Shown here: positions 56,088-64,000 of the stretch, in pieces
Numbering within the stretch: the stretch's first letter is position 1
Layout: each line of letters begins with the position of its first letter
NCBI GenBank assembly: GCA_903859715.1
Contig: CAIONS010000062.1
Location: 62,001-126,000, forward strand
Source: an uncultured Opitutia bacterium
GTDB lineage: Bacteria > Verrucomicrobiota > Verrucomicrobiia > Opitutales > Opitutaceae
Length of the DNA: 64,000 nucleotides
Direction of reading: 5' to 3'
Translations under genes and position numbers: made by a program
Notes under the pieces: model-generated
Told to the model about the DNA's origin: nothing
Databases searched by the model: none
The model's input: only the letters and a program-made list of their open reading frames with translations

Positions 56088-57320
56088 TCAGCCGCGGCGG
56101 ATTTCCGAACCGATGAACCGGATCTGGATCCGGTAGACTTTTTTCACACGGCACGTGATCTGGCCGGTGGTGACGTCGAATTTCTCGGGGACCTCGATGC
56201 GATGGAGATCCACCACGGCGTGAAACCCGCGCTCGGAAAACACATCGATCAGCATCGCCAGGGCGGTGGGGTCATCGAGGACGGCTTCCTCGGTGTTGAT
56301 CAGCGCGGCGCCGGAAATGGCATGGCGCTGCACAATCGGCATGATTTTTTTCGCGACGAAGCTGACGACCCGCCCAAAGAGTTCCGGCTGGCCAAATTCA
56401 TAGCTGTCGAGTCGTTTCACCAGCTCCTGCCGCGCGTGCACGATGATTTCATTCGCGACGGGCAGACAGCGCAGGCGGTCCACCGTGCGCGGGTCGAGCT
56501 CAAGGGTGCTCTGGTACTCGAGCTCCTTGAGGATGTTCTGCTCGACCTCCTCGAGCGAACCCTGCGCGTTGATGAAATGGTAATGGAAGATCTCCTTCAG
56601 CGACTGGAGGGCGTCCCATGTCTGCTCCTTGAAAACCCGGTAGCGCCGCTGCGCGAGTCCCTCGTCGTGATCGGTCGGCCGGTCTTCCGAGAGCAGGCCC
56701 ACGCCCGTGCGCAGCACCTCGTCGTTGTGGGCGCGGGTTTCGCGGCCGCGCTTGAGCTGGCGGGCGATGGACTCCTTCTCGTCGACGAAGAGCACCATGA
56801 TGTGAATCGTCGGTTGGCGGAAATGCATGCCGAGCGGGCTGCTGAAAAATTCGCGCCGGAGGGAATGCATCTTGTCCACCAGCAGCTTCAAACACTCGAC
56901 CTGCACGTTGGTGCGGGGAAAGCCATCGAGGATCACGCCGTCGCGGTAAGCGGGCTTCATCAGCTCCCGGAGGAGCAGGCCGACGACCTCGCGGTCGCCC
57001 ACCATGTTACCGGCGTTCTTCAGCCGCTGGGCATCGGGTGAGTCGAGCAGGGCGCTGATCACGATCGGCGGGCAGGTGAGGCCGCGGGTCTTGGTGATGA
57101 AGGCCGTGTTCGTGCCCTTACCCGCGCCGGGCGCGCCCCCGAGCAGGATGATTTCCTTGGGGAAGCGGAGATTTTCGCGGCCGAAGTCGGCCTCCAGATC
57201 CTGCCAGACCGACTCGAAGATCAGCTGGGCGTCCTTGATTTCGAGGTCGCTCAATTTTCCGGCGACGGGGGTGGCGGCGGAAGCGACGGGTTTGAGAGGG
57301 GTGGCGATGGGGGTGCTCAT
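56088..57320 (-). CDS. Adenylate-kinase-like nucleoside monophosphate kinase with C-terminal extension
   Basis: 410 residues from MSTPIATPLKPVASAATP. The P-loop GGAPGAGKGT is near residue 62, and VILDGFPRTNVQVECLKLL near residue 130 is the NMP-kinase core motif. The stretch RQLKRGRETRAHNDEVL corresponds to the lid-flanking arginines. Standard adenylate kinases have about 190-220 residues. Here an N-terminal 50-residue leader and about 125 C-terminal residues (from DPRTVDRLRCLPVANEIIVH) form an extra alpha/beta domain with no name known to me. The canonical adenylate kinase is probably elsewhere, so its role may be regulatory. Confidence 0.85.
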   Translation of the reverse strand: MSTPIATPLKPVASAATPVAGKLSDLEIKDAQLIFESVWQDLEADFGRENLRFPKEIILLGGAPGAGKGTNTAFITKTRGLTCPPIVISALLDSPDAQRLKNAGNMVGDREVVGLLLRELMKPAYRDGVILDGFPRTNVQVECLKLLVDKMHSLRREFFSSPLGMHFRQPTIHIMVLFVDEKESIARQLKRGRETRAHNDEVLRTGVGLLSEDRPTDHDEGLAQRRYRVFKEQTWDALQSLKEIFHYHFINAQGSLEEVEQNILKELEYQSTLELDPRTVDRLRCLPVANEIIVHARQELVKRLDSYEFGQPELFGRVVSFVAKKIMPIVQRHAISGAALINTEEAVLDDPTALAMLIDVFSERGFHAVVDLHRIEVPEKFDVTTGQITCRVKKVYRIQIRFIGSEIRRG

Positions 57321-57540
57321 GCGGGTTGGGACGGTCGCGAGGCTAAGAGAGGTTTGCGGCCGGACTCGACAAAAGAAATCACTGCCGGGAAAATAACCCG
57401 TCCGGTCGTGCAAAACGACAAGAGGTGCATGCGCTTTTCCGGTATTTTGCATGACCTCGCCGCGACAGGAAGGCGGCGGTCCAGGCATGATTGAAAGCAA
57501 CCTGCTGACGCTCAACGCCTGCGCTCCGGGGAGGAAGGGC

Positions 57541-57556
57541 TGGCACGATTCTCGCG
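57541..57556 (+). promoter_or_regulatory. Candidate sigma-54 promoter
   Basis: TGGCACGATTCTCGCG fits TGGCAC-N5-TTGC with one mismatch (TCGC) and keeps the invariant GG and GC at correct spacing. The predicted +1 is near 57567, only about two bases before the ATG of the tiny ORF at 57569. The next gene downstream encodes a sigma-54 activator. An imperfect dyad AGGTGCATGC...GCATGACCT (about 57421-57455) upstream could be its binding site. Confidence 0.5.
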
Positions 57557-57568
57557 AAGATTACGGCA

Positions 57569-57694
57569 ATGACTCCTCTCATCGTTTCATTCTCCGTCCT
57601 CGGCACTCTGCTGTGTGCCTTGGTCAGTCTCGATCATCAGGCATCCGAGGCCGCCGAGGCCACGACTGTCCGCATCCTTGAAAATAAAAAATAG
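57569..57694 (+). CDS. Tiny membrane-anchored ORF (41 aa)
   Basis: MTPLIVSFSVLGTLLCALVS forms a short hydrophobic helix, then DHQASEAAEATTVRILENKK and TAG. It lies directly at a sigma-54-like promoter, which would leave almost no 5' leader. It is followed by a terminator-like stem at 57799. It may be a real small protein or a non-coding transcript; no family is recognised. Confidence 0.45.
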   Translation: MTPLIVSFSVLGTLLCALVSLDHQASEAAEATTVRILENKK

Positions 57695-57798
57695 CCCCGT
57701 CGGCCGATCCAAGGCGGAACCCACACGGGCGGCTTTGGTCGATGCAGCTGACATCTCCCGCGGGCCTAGCCTGAGGGAGATCAGTTGAAGCTGGACCT

Positions 57799-57836
57799 GG
57801 CGGGGCCGCCTTCGTGGCGGCCCTGCCTTGGCTTTT
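57799..57836 (+). terminator. Terminator-like stem-loop
   Basis: GGCGGGGCCGCC (57799-57810) pairs with GGCGGCCCTGCC (57816-57827) around TTCGT, followed by TTGGCTTTT. It sits 42 bp before the response regulator gene and can end the transcript from the candidate sigma-54 promoter. Confidence 0.65.
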
Positions 57837-57877
57837 AAGATTGGCCCGCGCTCCGCCCGAAACACACTTCCGTTCCC

Positions 57878-59212
57878 ATGCGTGTTCTCATAGTCGACGA
57901 CGAGCCCAGCATCCGCAAAACCACGCGCATTGCGGTCGAAACGGCCGGCTACGCCGCGGCCGAGGCGGCGAACGGGCTGCGCGCTCTTAAGTCGCTCGAT
58001 GAGGAAACCTTCGATGCTGTCTTCCTGGACCTGAAACTGGGTACGGATGACGGATTGGAAGTGCTGGCGAAACTCCTGAAGGCGCAGCCTTCCCTGGCGG
58101 TCGTGATGTTCACGGCCTACGCCAACATCGCCACGGCGGTCGAGGCGATGCGCCGCGGGGCCTTTGATTTCATTCCCAAGCCCTTTACGCCCGACCAGAT
58201 CCGGGGCGTGCTGGCGAAAATTGAAAAAACCCGCGTGCTCGAGACGCGCGTGCGCTCGCTGGAGAGCGAGCTGGCCCGCGAGGCTCCGCCGACCGACCTC
58301 GAGTCCGCGGAGCCCGCCACGCGCCGGGCCCTCGAAATCGCGTTCAAGGCCGCCGAGACGCCGGCCAACATCCTGATCCTGGGCCCGAGCGGTACGGGCA
58401 AGAGTGTCCTTGCCCGGGAGCTGCACCGGCGCAGCGCGCAGCGCGACGCCGCCTTCATCACGGTCAGCTGTCCGAGTCTTTCGCGTGAACTGCTGGAATC
58501 CGAACTCTTCGGCCACGTGAAGGGGTCGTTCACCGGGGCGGTGGCCGATGCGATGGGCAAGGTCGCGGCCGCGGATGGTGGCACGTTGTTCCTCGATGAA
58601 ATCGGCGAACTGCCGCTCGAGATCCAACCCAAGCTCCTCCGCCTGCTGCAGGAGCGCGAATACGAGCGGGTTGGCGAGTCCCGGCCGCGCCATGCCAATG
58701 TCCGGGTCATCGCCGCCACCAATCGGGATCTCGCCGCGGAGGTGAAGGCCGGGCGTTTCCGCGAGGACCTCTATTACCGGCTCAATGTCATCACGGTCGT
58801 GCTGCCCGGCCTGCATGAACGGCCCGGTGACCTGGCGCGCATGGCGGAAAGCTACCGGAAATTTTTCTCCGCGCGGCTGGGCAAGAAAATCACGGCATTC
58901 TCGCCGGCGGTCAGCACCGCCTTTGCCGGCTACCGGTGGCCTGGCAACCTGCGGGAGCTGCGCAATGTCATTGAGCGCGCCACCATTCTGGCCGGCGGCG
59001 ACACGCTGGAACTCTGCGACCTGCCGGAGGAATTCGGCGCCAAGCCCGACCTGAACATCGCCGTGGGCGCGCGGGTCACGCTGGACGAACTAGAAGCCGA
59101 GCATCTGCGCCGGGTCCTGGCCATCTGCCGCAACCTCGATGACGCGGCCCGCACGCTCGGCATCGATCCCGCCACCCTGTACCGCAAGCGCCAGAAGCTC
59201 GGCCTGATCTAG
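57878..59212 (+). CDS. NtrC-family sigma-54-dependent response regulator
   Basis: 444 residues. The receiver (1-120) has [20 protein letters not shown] (phospho-Asp near residue 51) and PKPF. The AAA+ domain has Walker [15 protein letters not shown] (the GAFTGA sigma-54 loop with A to S), Walker [12 protein letters not shown] and [12 protein letters not shown]. The C-terminal Fis-type HTH is [20 protein letters not shown]. It activates sigma-54 promoters once phosphorylated by the kinase encoded 12 bp downstream. The architecture resembles AlgB. Confidence 0.95.
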   Translation: MRVLIVDDEPSIRKTTRIAVETAGYAAAEAANGLRALKSLDEETFDAVFLDLKLGTDDGLEVLAKLLKAQPSLAVVMFTAYANIATAVEAMRRGAFDFIPKPFTPDQIRGVLAKIEKTRVLETRVRSLESELAREAPPTDLESAEPATRRALEIAFKAAETPANILILGPSGTGKSVLARELHRRSAQRDAAFITVSCPSLSRELLESELFGHVKGSFTGAVADAMGKVAAADGGTLFLDEIGELPLEIQPKLLRLLQEREYERVGESRPRHANVRVIAATNRDLAAEVKAGRFREDLYYRLNVITVVLPGLHERPGDLARMAESYRKFFSARLGKKITAFSPAVSTAFAGYRWPGNLRELRNVIERATILAGGDTLELCDLPEEFGAKPDLNIAVGARVTLDELEAEHLRRVLAICRNLDDAARTLGIDPATLYRKRQKLGLI

Positions 59213-59224
59213 CCGCTTTTCGCG

Positions 59225-61018
59225 ATGTTGCGCACGCGCTTCACCCTCGGACTGCTACCCCTGCTCCTGCTGTTCCTGGTGGTGTGCGTGTATGCGGTCC
59301 GCACCAGCCAGGAGCTGGGCGACTCGGTTGAGGCCATTTTCGCGCGGAATTTCCGCTCGATCCGGGTGGTGCAGGACATGCGGGATGCGGCGGCGCAGAT
59401 GAACGTGGCGCTTGGCGATGCGCGCCAGGGCGACCTCGCCGGCGCGCGCCGGCGGTTTGTCGAGTATCGCACCCGGTTCAAGCGCAGCCTGAACGACGAG
59501 CTCCTGGCCCAGCCGGCCAGCAGCAAGGCGGAGTTGCTCAACACGCTGGATGCGGAACTCCAGCATTTCACCGAGGCGGGTGAGAACACGCTGCGACTGG
59601 GCTCGCTTGGCGGCCTCGACCTGCTCAAGCAAACCGAGACCTCCTTCTTTACCGTCAACAGCACGCTGGACGCGCTGCTGGAGCGGGATCATCAGGAAAT
59701 CTACGGGGCCGAGACCCGCATGAAAACGCGCATCGATGAGTCGCTGCGCCTGCTCATCGCCGCCATGCTGACCGCGGTCCTGCTCTTTTTTTACCTGGCC
59801 TGGCGGCTGGCCGACTCGTTTTTGAAACCTATCCAGGCCGTGACGGCATCGGCGGTCGCGTTGGGCGCGGGCGATCTCGACCGCGAGGTGCCGGTCACTT
59901 CGCGGGACGAACTCGGGCAACTGGCCAAGGCGTTTAACGCGATGGCCATCCACCTGCGCGGCTACCGTGATGCCACGCTGGCGAAGGTGCTGCGCACCCA
60001 GCGCACCATGGAAGCCACGCTCACGTCCACGCCCGAGCCGGTCTTTGTGGTGGCGCGCGACGGGACGCACGAGGTGCGCAACCCCGCGGCCGAGCAACTC
60101 GCCCAGTCGCCGGATTTCGCGCAGGGATTCCCGCCCGCGCTGGCCGAGCCGCTGGCGAATGTGCTGACGACCGGGAGCCATTACCTGCCCACCGACTATG
60201 CGCGAGTGGTCACTTTTCGCGTGGCGCGCGAGGACCGGCATTACCTGCCGCGCATTCTCGCGATCGGCGACAAACTCACCGAGTTCAAGGGGGCCGCCGT
60301 CATCCTGCAGGATGTGACGAAATTCCGCCTGCTCGATGATGCGAAGACCAATCTTGTCGGGACGGTGAGCCACGAGCTCAAGTCGCCGCTCACGAGCCTG
60401 CGCATGGCGGTTTACCTGCTGTTGGAGCAAAAAATCCAAGGCCTGAGCCCCGTGCAGCAGGAACTGCTGGAAACGGCGCGCGACGATGCGGACCGCCTCC
60501 TCCGCATTCTCGACAATCTCCTCGATCTGGCCCGGCTCGAGGCCGGGGCCTCCAGTCTCAACCGGGGCGACGTCCGCATCCCCTCGCTGTTGAAAGAAGT
60601 GGCGGCGGAGGCGCGCGGCTTCATGGATCCCGCAGGTTTGTCGCTCACCCTGCAAATCGAGCCGGAATTGGAGGAGCAGACGATCGGGGTCGATGGCAGC
60701 CGGCTCCGCCACGTGTTCATCAACCTGCTGACCAACGCCGCCAAATACTCGCCGCCGCAGGGAGTGACCACGCTGGGCGCATCCATCGCTCCGCTGGGGT
60801 TCATCCGTTTTTCCGTCACGGACCAGGGGCCGGGTATCCCGGCGGAAGTGCTGCCGCATATCTTCGACCGCTTTTACCGCGCGCCCGGCCAGACCAAGAC
60901 CGGGGCCGGGCTGGGGCTCGCCATTGCGCGCGAGATTGTCGTGGCCCACGGCGGCAGCATCAGCTGCACGAGCGAAGTGGGGCAGGGCACGACGTTTCAT
61001 TTCCTGCTGCCGCGCTAG
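59225..61018 (+). CDS. Membrane sensor histidine kinase, KinB-like
   Basis: 597 residues. TM1 (GLLPLLLLFLVVCVYAV) is followed by a helical periplasmic sensor (about 30-170), TM2 (LLIAAMLTAVLLFFYLAW), HAMP (SFLKPIQAVTASAVALGAGD), and a PAS-like region (about 260-365). HisKA has VGTVSHELKSPLTSLRMAVY and HATPase has LLTNAAKYSPP, DQGPGIP and GAGLGLAIAREIV. It phosphorylates the NtrC-type regulator just upstream. KinB-AlgB has the same gene order and domain layout; the signal is unknown. Confidence 0.93.
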   Translation: MLRTRFTLGLLPLLLLFLVVCVYAVRTSQELGDSVEAIFARNFRSIRVVQDMRDAAAQMNVALGDARQGDLAGARRRFVEYRTRFKRSLNDELLAQPASSKAELLNTLDAELQHFTEAGENTLRLGSLGGLDLLKQTETSFFTVNSTLDALLERDHQEIYGAETRMKTRIDESLRLLIAAMLTAVLLFFYLAWRLADSFLKPIQAVTASAVALGAGDLDREVPVTSRDELGQLAKAFNAMAIHLRGYRDATLAKVLRTQRTMEATLTSTPEPVFVVARDGTHEVRNPAAEQLAQSPDFAQGFPPALAEPLANVLTTGSHYLPTDYARVVTFRVAREDRHYLPRILAIGDKLTEFKGAAVILQDVTKFRLLDDAKTNLVGTVSHELKSPLTSLRMAVYLLLEQKIQGLSPVQQELLETARDDADRLLRILDNLLDLARLEAGASSLNRGDVRIPSLLKEVAAEARGFMDPAGLSLTLQIEPELEEQTIGVDGSRLRHVFINLLTNAAKYSPPQGVTTLGASIAPLGFIRFSVTDQGPGIPAEVLPHIFDRFYRAPGQTKTGAGLGLAIAREIVVAHGGSISCTSEVGQGTTFHFLLPR

Positions 61019-61155
61019 CGGAGTGCTGTTGGGCTCGTTCATCGGCCGCAATTGCGACTGAGCCGGGATCAAAGCGGTCACAGGGAAGACGTATTTCATT
61101 TCCTTGGGCCGGACTGGGTGCGAATCTGCCGGGCGTTTCTTCCACCCCTGCACCC

Positions 61156-61389
61156 ATGTCATTCAAAACCCTCGTTGGACTTATCCTCATCATCGCCGGC
61201 GGTTACCTCTGCTACGTGGGGGACCAGCAGCGGCACTCGCTGGCCGGCGGACTGCAAATCGCGTCGGTCAAAGTGGCCAACGGCATTGACGGCGCCGGCC
61301 GCGTGGCCGACTCCACTTGGTATTTCGTGGGTGGCGGCGTGCTGATCGCTTCCGGCGCCTTCAGCCTCTTGCGTCGCGACAGCCGCTAA
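61156..61389 (+). CDS. DUF3185-type small membrane protein
   Basis: 77 residues with two TM helices, FKTLVGLILIIAGGYLCYVG and WYFVGGGVLIASGAFSLLRR, joined by a polar loop, as in DUF3185 proteins. Function unknown. Its stop overlaps the stop of the convergent transglutaminase gene by 4 bp (61386-61389). Confidence 0.75.
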   Translation: MSFKTLVGLILIIAGGYLCYVGDQQRHSLAGGLQIASVKVANGIDGAGRVADSTWYFVGGGVLIASGAFSLLRRDSR

Positions 61390-62207
61390 GTCGCGGCTGA
61401 TCCGGCCGGCGTGGTGGACAGCACCCCGGCGAAAGGGGCGCAGGTCACAACCACCGGCCCGATCTGCACCTTGCCAAAAATCGTCGTGAGCCCGGCGCTC
61501 GCGGCATCGCGGCCGCGGGAGATGACGACGATTTGATCCGGCGCGATACCGTCCGTCGGATCGAAGAGGTGCCACTCGCCGCCGAGATAGGCCTCGAAGC
61601 AGGCGTGGAAATCCATCGGCGTGAGCCCGGCGGCGTAGCCGCCGACATAGCGCGCGGGGATGCTCAGGGCGCGGCACAGCGCGATGGCGACGTGGGCGTA
61701 GTCGCGGCAGACGCCCTGGCGCCCTTGCCAGACATCCCACGCCGAAGTGCGGGCATCCGTGGTGCGCGGGGCGTATTTGAGGTTCGCATCCACCCAGCGG
61801 CAGATGGCGCGCACCTGCTCGGCGCGATCCTCCGTCTGGCCGAACAGTTCCCACGCAATCGGGGAGAAGCGGTCGCTCTCGCAGTAGCGGCTGGGCAGCG
61901 TGTAAGTCAGGATGCTGAGGGGCAGCCGGCCGGGATTATCGGCCTTCACCACGGCGGGCAGCGCCGGGCGGTTGACATCGATGATCGCCTCATAGCGCAG
62001 CTCTAACGGCCCCTGGGGCACTTCGGTGCGGAGCACGCGATTGCCCTTCGTCGTGGCGATCTGCTCGGTCGGAACCTCGGGGGTGCCGATCATGGTCTCG
62101 CGGACGATCCGCTGCTGGGCGTCGGTGTTGGCGAGAACGTTGAAGGTGAATGCCGCGATGGGGGCGTGGATCTGGTAACCCAGCGTGCAGCCGACGGAGA
62201 GGATCAT
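61386..62207 (-). CDS. Transglutaminase-like cysteine protease family protein
   Basis: 273 residues. The N-terminal beta domain (CTLGYQIHAPIAAFTFNVLA, RTEVPQGPLELRYEAIIDV) precedes a transglutaminase-like core with the triad Cys in GRQGVCRDYAHVAIALCRAL, His in MDFHACFEAYLGGEWHLF and Asp in FDPTDG. Similar proteins are widespread in bacteria as putative peptidases. There is no signal peptide, so it is cytoplasmic. A 7-nt-period arm precedes the gene. Confidence 0.9.
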   Translation of the reverse strand: MILSVGCTLGYQIHAPIAAFTFNVLANTDAQQRIVRETMIGTPEVPTEQIATTKGNRVLRTEVPQGPLELRYEAIIDVNRPALPAVVKADNPGRLPLSILTYTLPSRYCESDRFSPIAWELFGQTEDRAEQVRAICRWVDANLKYAPRTTDARTSAWDVWQGRQGVCRDYAHVAIALCRALSIPARYVGGYAAGLTPMDFHACFEAYLGGEWHLFDPTDGIAPDQIVVISRGRDAASAGLTTIFGKVQIGPVVVTCAPFAGVLSTTPAGSAAT

Positions 62208-62212
62208 GAGGT

Positions 62213-62265
62213 GGAGCTTTAGGCGGTAAGCGGTAGGCTTTGGGCGGAATCCGGAAAGTTGAGAG
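62213..62265. repeat. 7-nt-period repeat arm
   Basis: GCTTTAG, GCGGTAA, GCGGTAG, GCTTTGG, GCGGAAT in 7-nt steps (62216-62250). It is the same word family as 1493-1524 at the other end of the window and is unpaired. Confidence 0.75.
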
Positions 62266-62324
62266 CTGTAAAATGAGCTTGGGGCTGATCGGGCAGGATT
62301 AAGGCCTGGGCCGAGGGCTTGCTG

Positions 62325-64000
62325 CTAGCGCTTCCCCTCCATCTGGCCGCGGGTGACGCCGAGTTGATTGAGTAATTTCAGTTCCTGCCAAAGCTCGCCG
62401 CCGGTGATTTCGCCGCGGATCAACTGATGATAGCGGGTCAGGGTGCGGCTGACCTCGGCGGCATCCTCGTTGACGAACTCCACCCGGAAACTGCGCGCCC
62501 CGAGTTCAATGAGGCGGGCGATGTATTCGGCACCCGTCTGGGCGCGGTTGTTGAAGACGGTGTTGCGGCAGCCGGCGTCGGCCCGAAGCGGCAGCTCGGC
62601 GCCGACGCGATCGCGCAGGGCGACGCGATGCGTGTCACACGGCCGGCCGCAGTCGCGGTAGTCCTTTCCGGTCGAGAGGAACGCGCAGAACACGCAGTGC
62701 TCCATGTGAAACATCGGCATGTGCTGGTGCACGGTGAGGTCGAACCATGTCCCGGGCGCGGCCTGCAGGAGCGCCTCGAGCTGGGTGATGTTCAGGTCGT
62801 AACTAGCGGTCACGCGCTCCAGCCCATGGTGCCGGAGAAAATAATCCGCGGTCAGCGGGTTGGCGACGTTGAGCGAGAAATCGCCGCGCTTCCGGTCGCC
62901 GGCGAAAAACGCGAGGTGGTCATAATTGCGGACCAGATAACCGTCCGCCTCGCAGGAGCGCACCTGCTTCAGGATCCACTCCTCCCCGGGCTTGAAGATA
63001 CGCGGCGGCGCGACCCAGATGCTGCCGGGATTTTCGATTTTGGATTCCTGATTTTGGATTTCGGAGGATTGCAGAGCCCGGAAGCGCGCCACGGCGTCGC
63101 GGTAAAACTTGGGGTTCTCGAACTCGCAATAGAGGGTCCGGGCACCGGCGGACCACGCGGCGTCGAGCTGCTCCGGCAACCGGATGACCGCGATCAACTC
63201 GGGTGCGCGGTCCTCCTTCGGTTGGGTTGCGAATTTCTCCCTTTGATACTCGAGCGAGTTCCACCGCTGGGGCGTGGCGCGCAGCTGCTCGAGCGCCGCG
63301 GCGGATTCACGCCGGAGGCGATTGAGCTCACTCACCGGCAGGATGACGTCGCCCTCGAGAAAAGAGCGCAGGCCGCCCAGCGTGAACGGCGTGCTGCCCA
63401 GCCGGCCGAGCTGCTCATGCAGGCGGGCGGGGGTGAGCGGCTGTTTGTCTGCGGGGGCGAGCGGAAGCGCGGATTCCAGCTTAACGAAATGGCCTCGACC
63501 ATCGTTGGCGATGAGGGTGAGCGGCGTGCCCGCATGACCGTGCACTTCAAACGTGATGGCGCGTTGGAACCGGATCTTGTCGCCTTCAAATGAGGAGCGG
63601 ACATCGCGGTCTAGGGCGGGATCGTTGGTTTTCCACACCAACTGGCCTGCCCGCACTCGGCGCCAGTCGATGTCGCCGTCGCCGAAACGGAGCGTGGTTT
63701 CGCCATTCCCGGAGGCGGCGACCTGATAGATGCGTCCGCCTTCCTCGCGCTCATCGGGCTTGCCGGCGTCGAAGACAATACCGTCGCCCGGCTTGAGCGG
63801 AGCGACAGGGCGGAGCGTCACACTTTCATTGGCCACGCGGATAACCTCGCCCAGGAAAACACCGCGCTTGGTGCCGAACCGCGCGTGCGCGAGCTCCTGG
63901 TTGTTGATACCGCGGAACCAGCCGGTGTAGAGGCCGCGCGAAAAACTCATCTCCAGTTCGTAGCGGGCGGTCTGCGGCTCAAACTTGGGAACGGCGGTGC
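62325..64000 (-). CDS. U32 peptidase family protein (RlhA/DUF3656-like), runs off the right edge
   Basis: At least 558 codons; the frame continues beyond 64000 (ARYELEMSFSRGLYTGWF), so the start is outside. The C-terminal U32 part has NPLTADYFLRHHGLERVTAS and MPMFHMEHCVFCAFLSTGKD, then RDCGRPCDTHRVALRDRVG. Four cysteines (HC-x2-C, C-x3-C) are a possible 4Fe-4S site, as in U32 rRNA/tRNA hydroxylation proteins. The layout (a DUF3656-like middle beta domain followed by a second U32 half) resembles RlhA, the 23S rRNA hydroxylase factor. Oddity: a loop read SSEIQNQESKIENPGS is encoded by a 7-nt-period arm (63029-63071). Confidence 0.85.
   Translation of the reverse strand, partial: TAVPKFEPQTARYELEMSFSRGLYTGWFRGINNQELAHARFGTKRGVFLGEVIRVANESVTLRPVAPLKPGDGIVFDAGKPDEREEGGRIYQVAASGNGETTLRFGDGDIDWRRVRAGQLVWKTNDPALDRDVRSSFEGDKIRFQRAITFEVHGHAGTPLTLIANDGRGHFVKLESALPLAPADKQPLTPARLHEQLGRLGSTPFTLGGLRSFLEGDVILPVSELNRLRRESAAALEQLRATPQRWNSLEYQREKFATQPKEDRAPELIAVIRLPEQLDAAWSAGARTLYCEFENPKFYRDAVARFRALQSSEIQNQESKIENPGSIWVAPPRIFKPGEEWILKQVRSCEADGYLVRNYDHLAFFAGDRKRGDFSLNVANPLTADYFLRHHGLERVTASYDLNITQLEALLQAAPGTWFDLTVHQHMPMFHMEHCVFCAFLSTGKDYRDCGRPCDTHRVALRDRVGAELPLRADAGCRNTVFNNRAQTGAEYIARLIELGARSFRVEFVNEDAAEVSRTLTRYHQLIRGEITGGELWQELKLLNQLGVTRGQMEGKR
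63029..63071 (-). repeat. 7-nt-period repeat arm inside the U32 gene
   Basis: On the coding strand: TCCGAAA, TCCAAAA, TCAGGAA, TCCAAAA, TCGAAAA, TCC. It encodes SEIQNQESKIENPG. The peptide SKIENP is shared with the insert in GcvP. Confidence 0.82.

Overview
The window is high-GC chromosomal DNA from what looks like a free-living Gram-negative bacterium of the Verrucomicrobiota, most likely the Opitutales. The basis is the gene set (secreted and lipid-anchored proteins, osmoregulated-glucan synthesis, a PPi-type phosphofructokinase with a polyphosphate glucokinase, GH38 and GH29 glycosidases, an autotransporter-type beta-strand repeat protein) and the word-like repeats between genes. This assignment is an inference; no rRNA or other marker gene is present. 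About 55 genes are called on both strands. There is no phage, integrase, insertion sequence or CRISPR array. Two tRNA genes are present: Val(CAC) and Leu(TAG). Layout, left to right. 1-9 kb: a GH38 alpha-mannosidase running off the left edge, an FAH-family hydrolase, a type II toxin-antitoxin pair, glycine decarboxylase gcvP, endonuclease III, tRNA-Val and a DUF2306 membrane protein. 9.4-17 kb: a monohaem cytochrome-porin fusion resembling Cyc2 followed by an azurin-like cupredoxin, then a GH29 fucosidase, a TonB-domain protein, a sulfatase-modifying-factor-like protein, a chromate-transporter-family protein and a methyltransferase-like gene. 17-31 kb: clpB; an opgG-orf-opgH operon; a ClC exchanger; psd; tRNA-Leu; PPi-phosphofructokinase; threonine dehydratase; glyoxalase. 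31-40 kb: an OGG1-like glycosylase, two tandem oligopeptide-binding lipoproteins and a heterodimeric ABC exporter. 40-46 kb: an ECF sigma factor with an anti-sigma-like/von Willebrand protein, a truncated beta-strand repeat protein, a Cys-rich small protein, an SRPBCC protein, and tesA divergent from ybbA-ybbP. 49-64 kb: SlyD, polyphosphate glucokinase, a MacA-MacB-permease-permease efflux operon, an adenylate-kinase-like protein, a candidate sigma-54 promoter with a tiny ORF, an NtrC-type regulator with a KinB-like kinase, DUF3185, a transglutaminase and a U32 peptidase family protein running off the right edge. The most unusual feature is a dense set of short word-like repeats. Seventeen loci have arms built on a 7-nt period, such as (TCCGAAA)n, (GTGACGA)n, (CCGGATA)n or (ACAAGGA)n. 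About six more have arms on a 9-nt period, such as (AGCACGAAG)n, (AACGGAGAG)n or (TCACGGATT)n. Many are arranged as an arm, a centre and the mirrored reverse-complement arm, and some are nested inside one another. Five 7-nt arms lie in frame inside conserved genes (gcvP, an OGG1-like gene, an ABC exporter, a vWA gene, a U32 gene), where they encode low-complexity loops. One cluster of 9-nt arms ends the beta-strand repeat gene. The second most notable feature is the Cyc2-like cytochrome-porin plus azurin pair, a candidate outer-membrane electron-transfer module.
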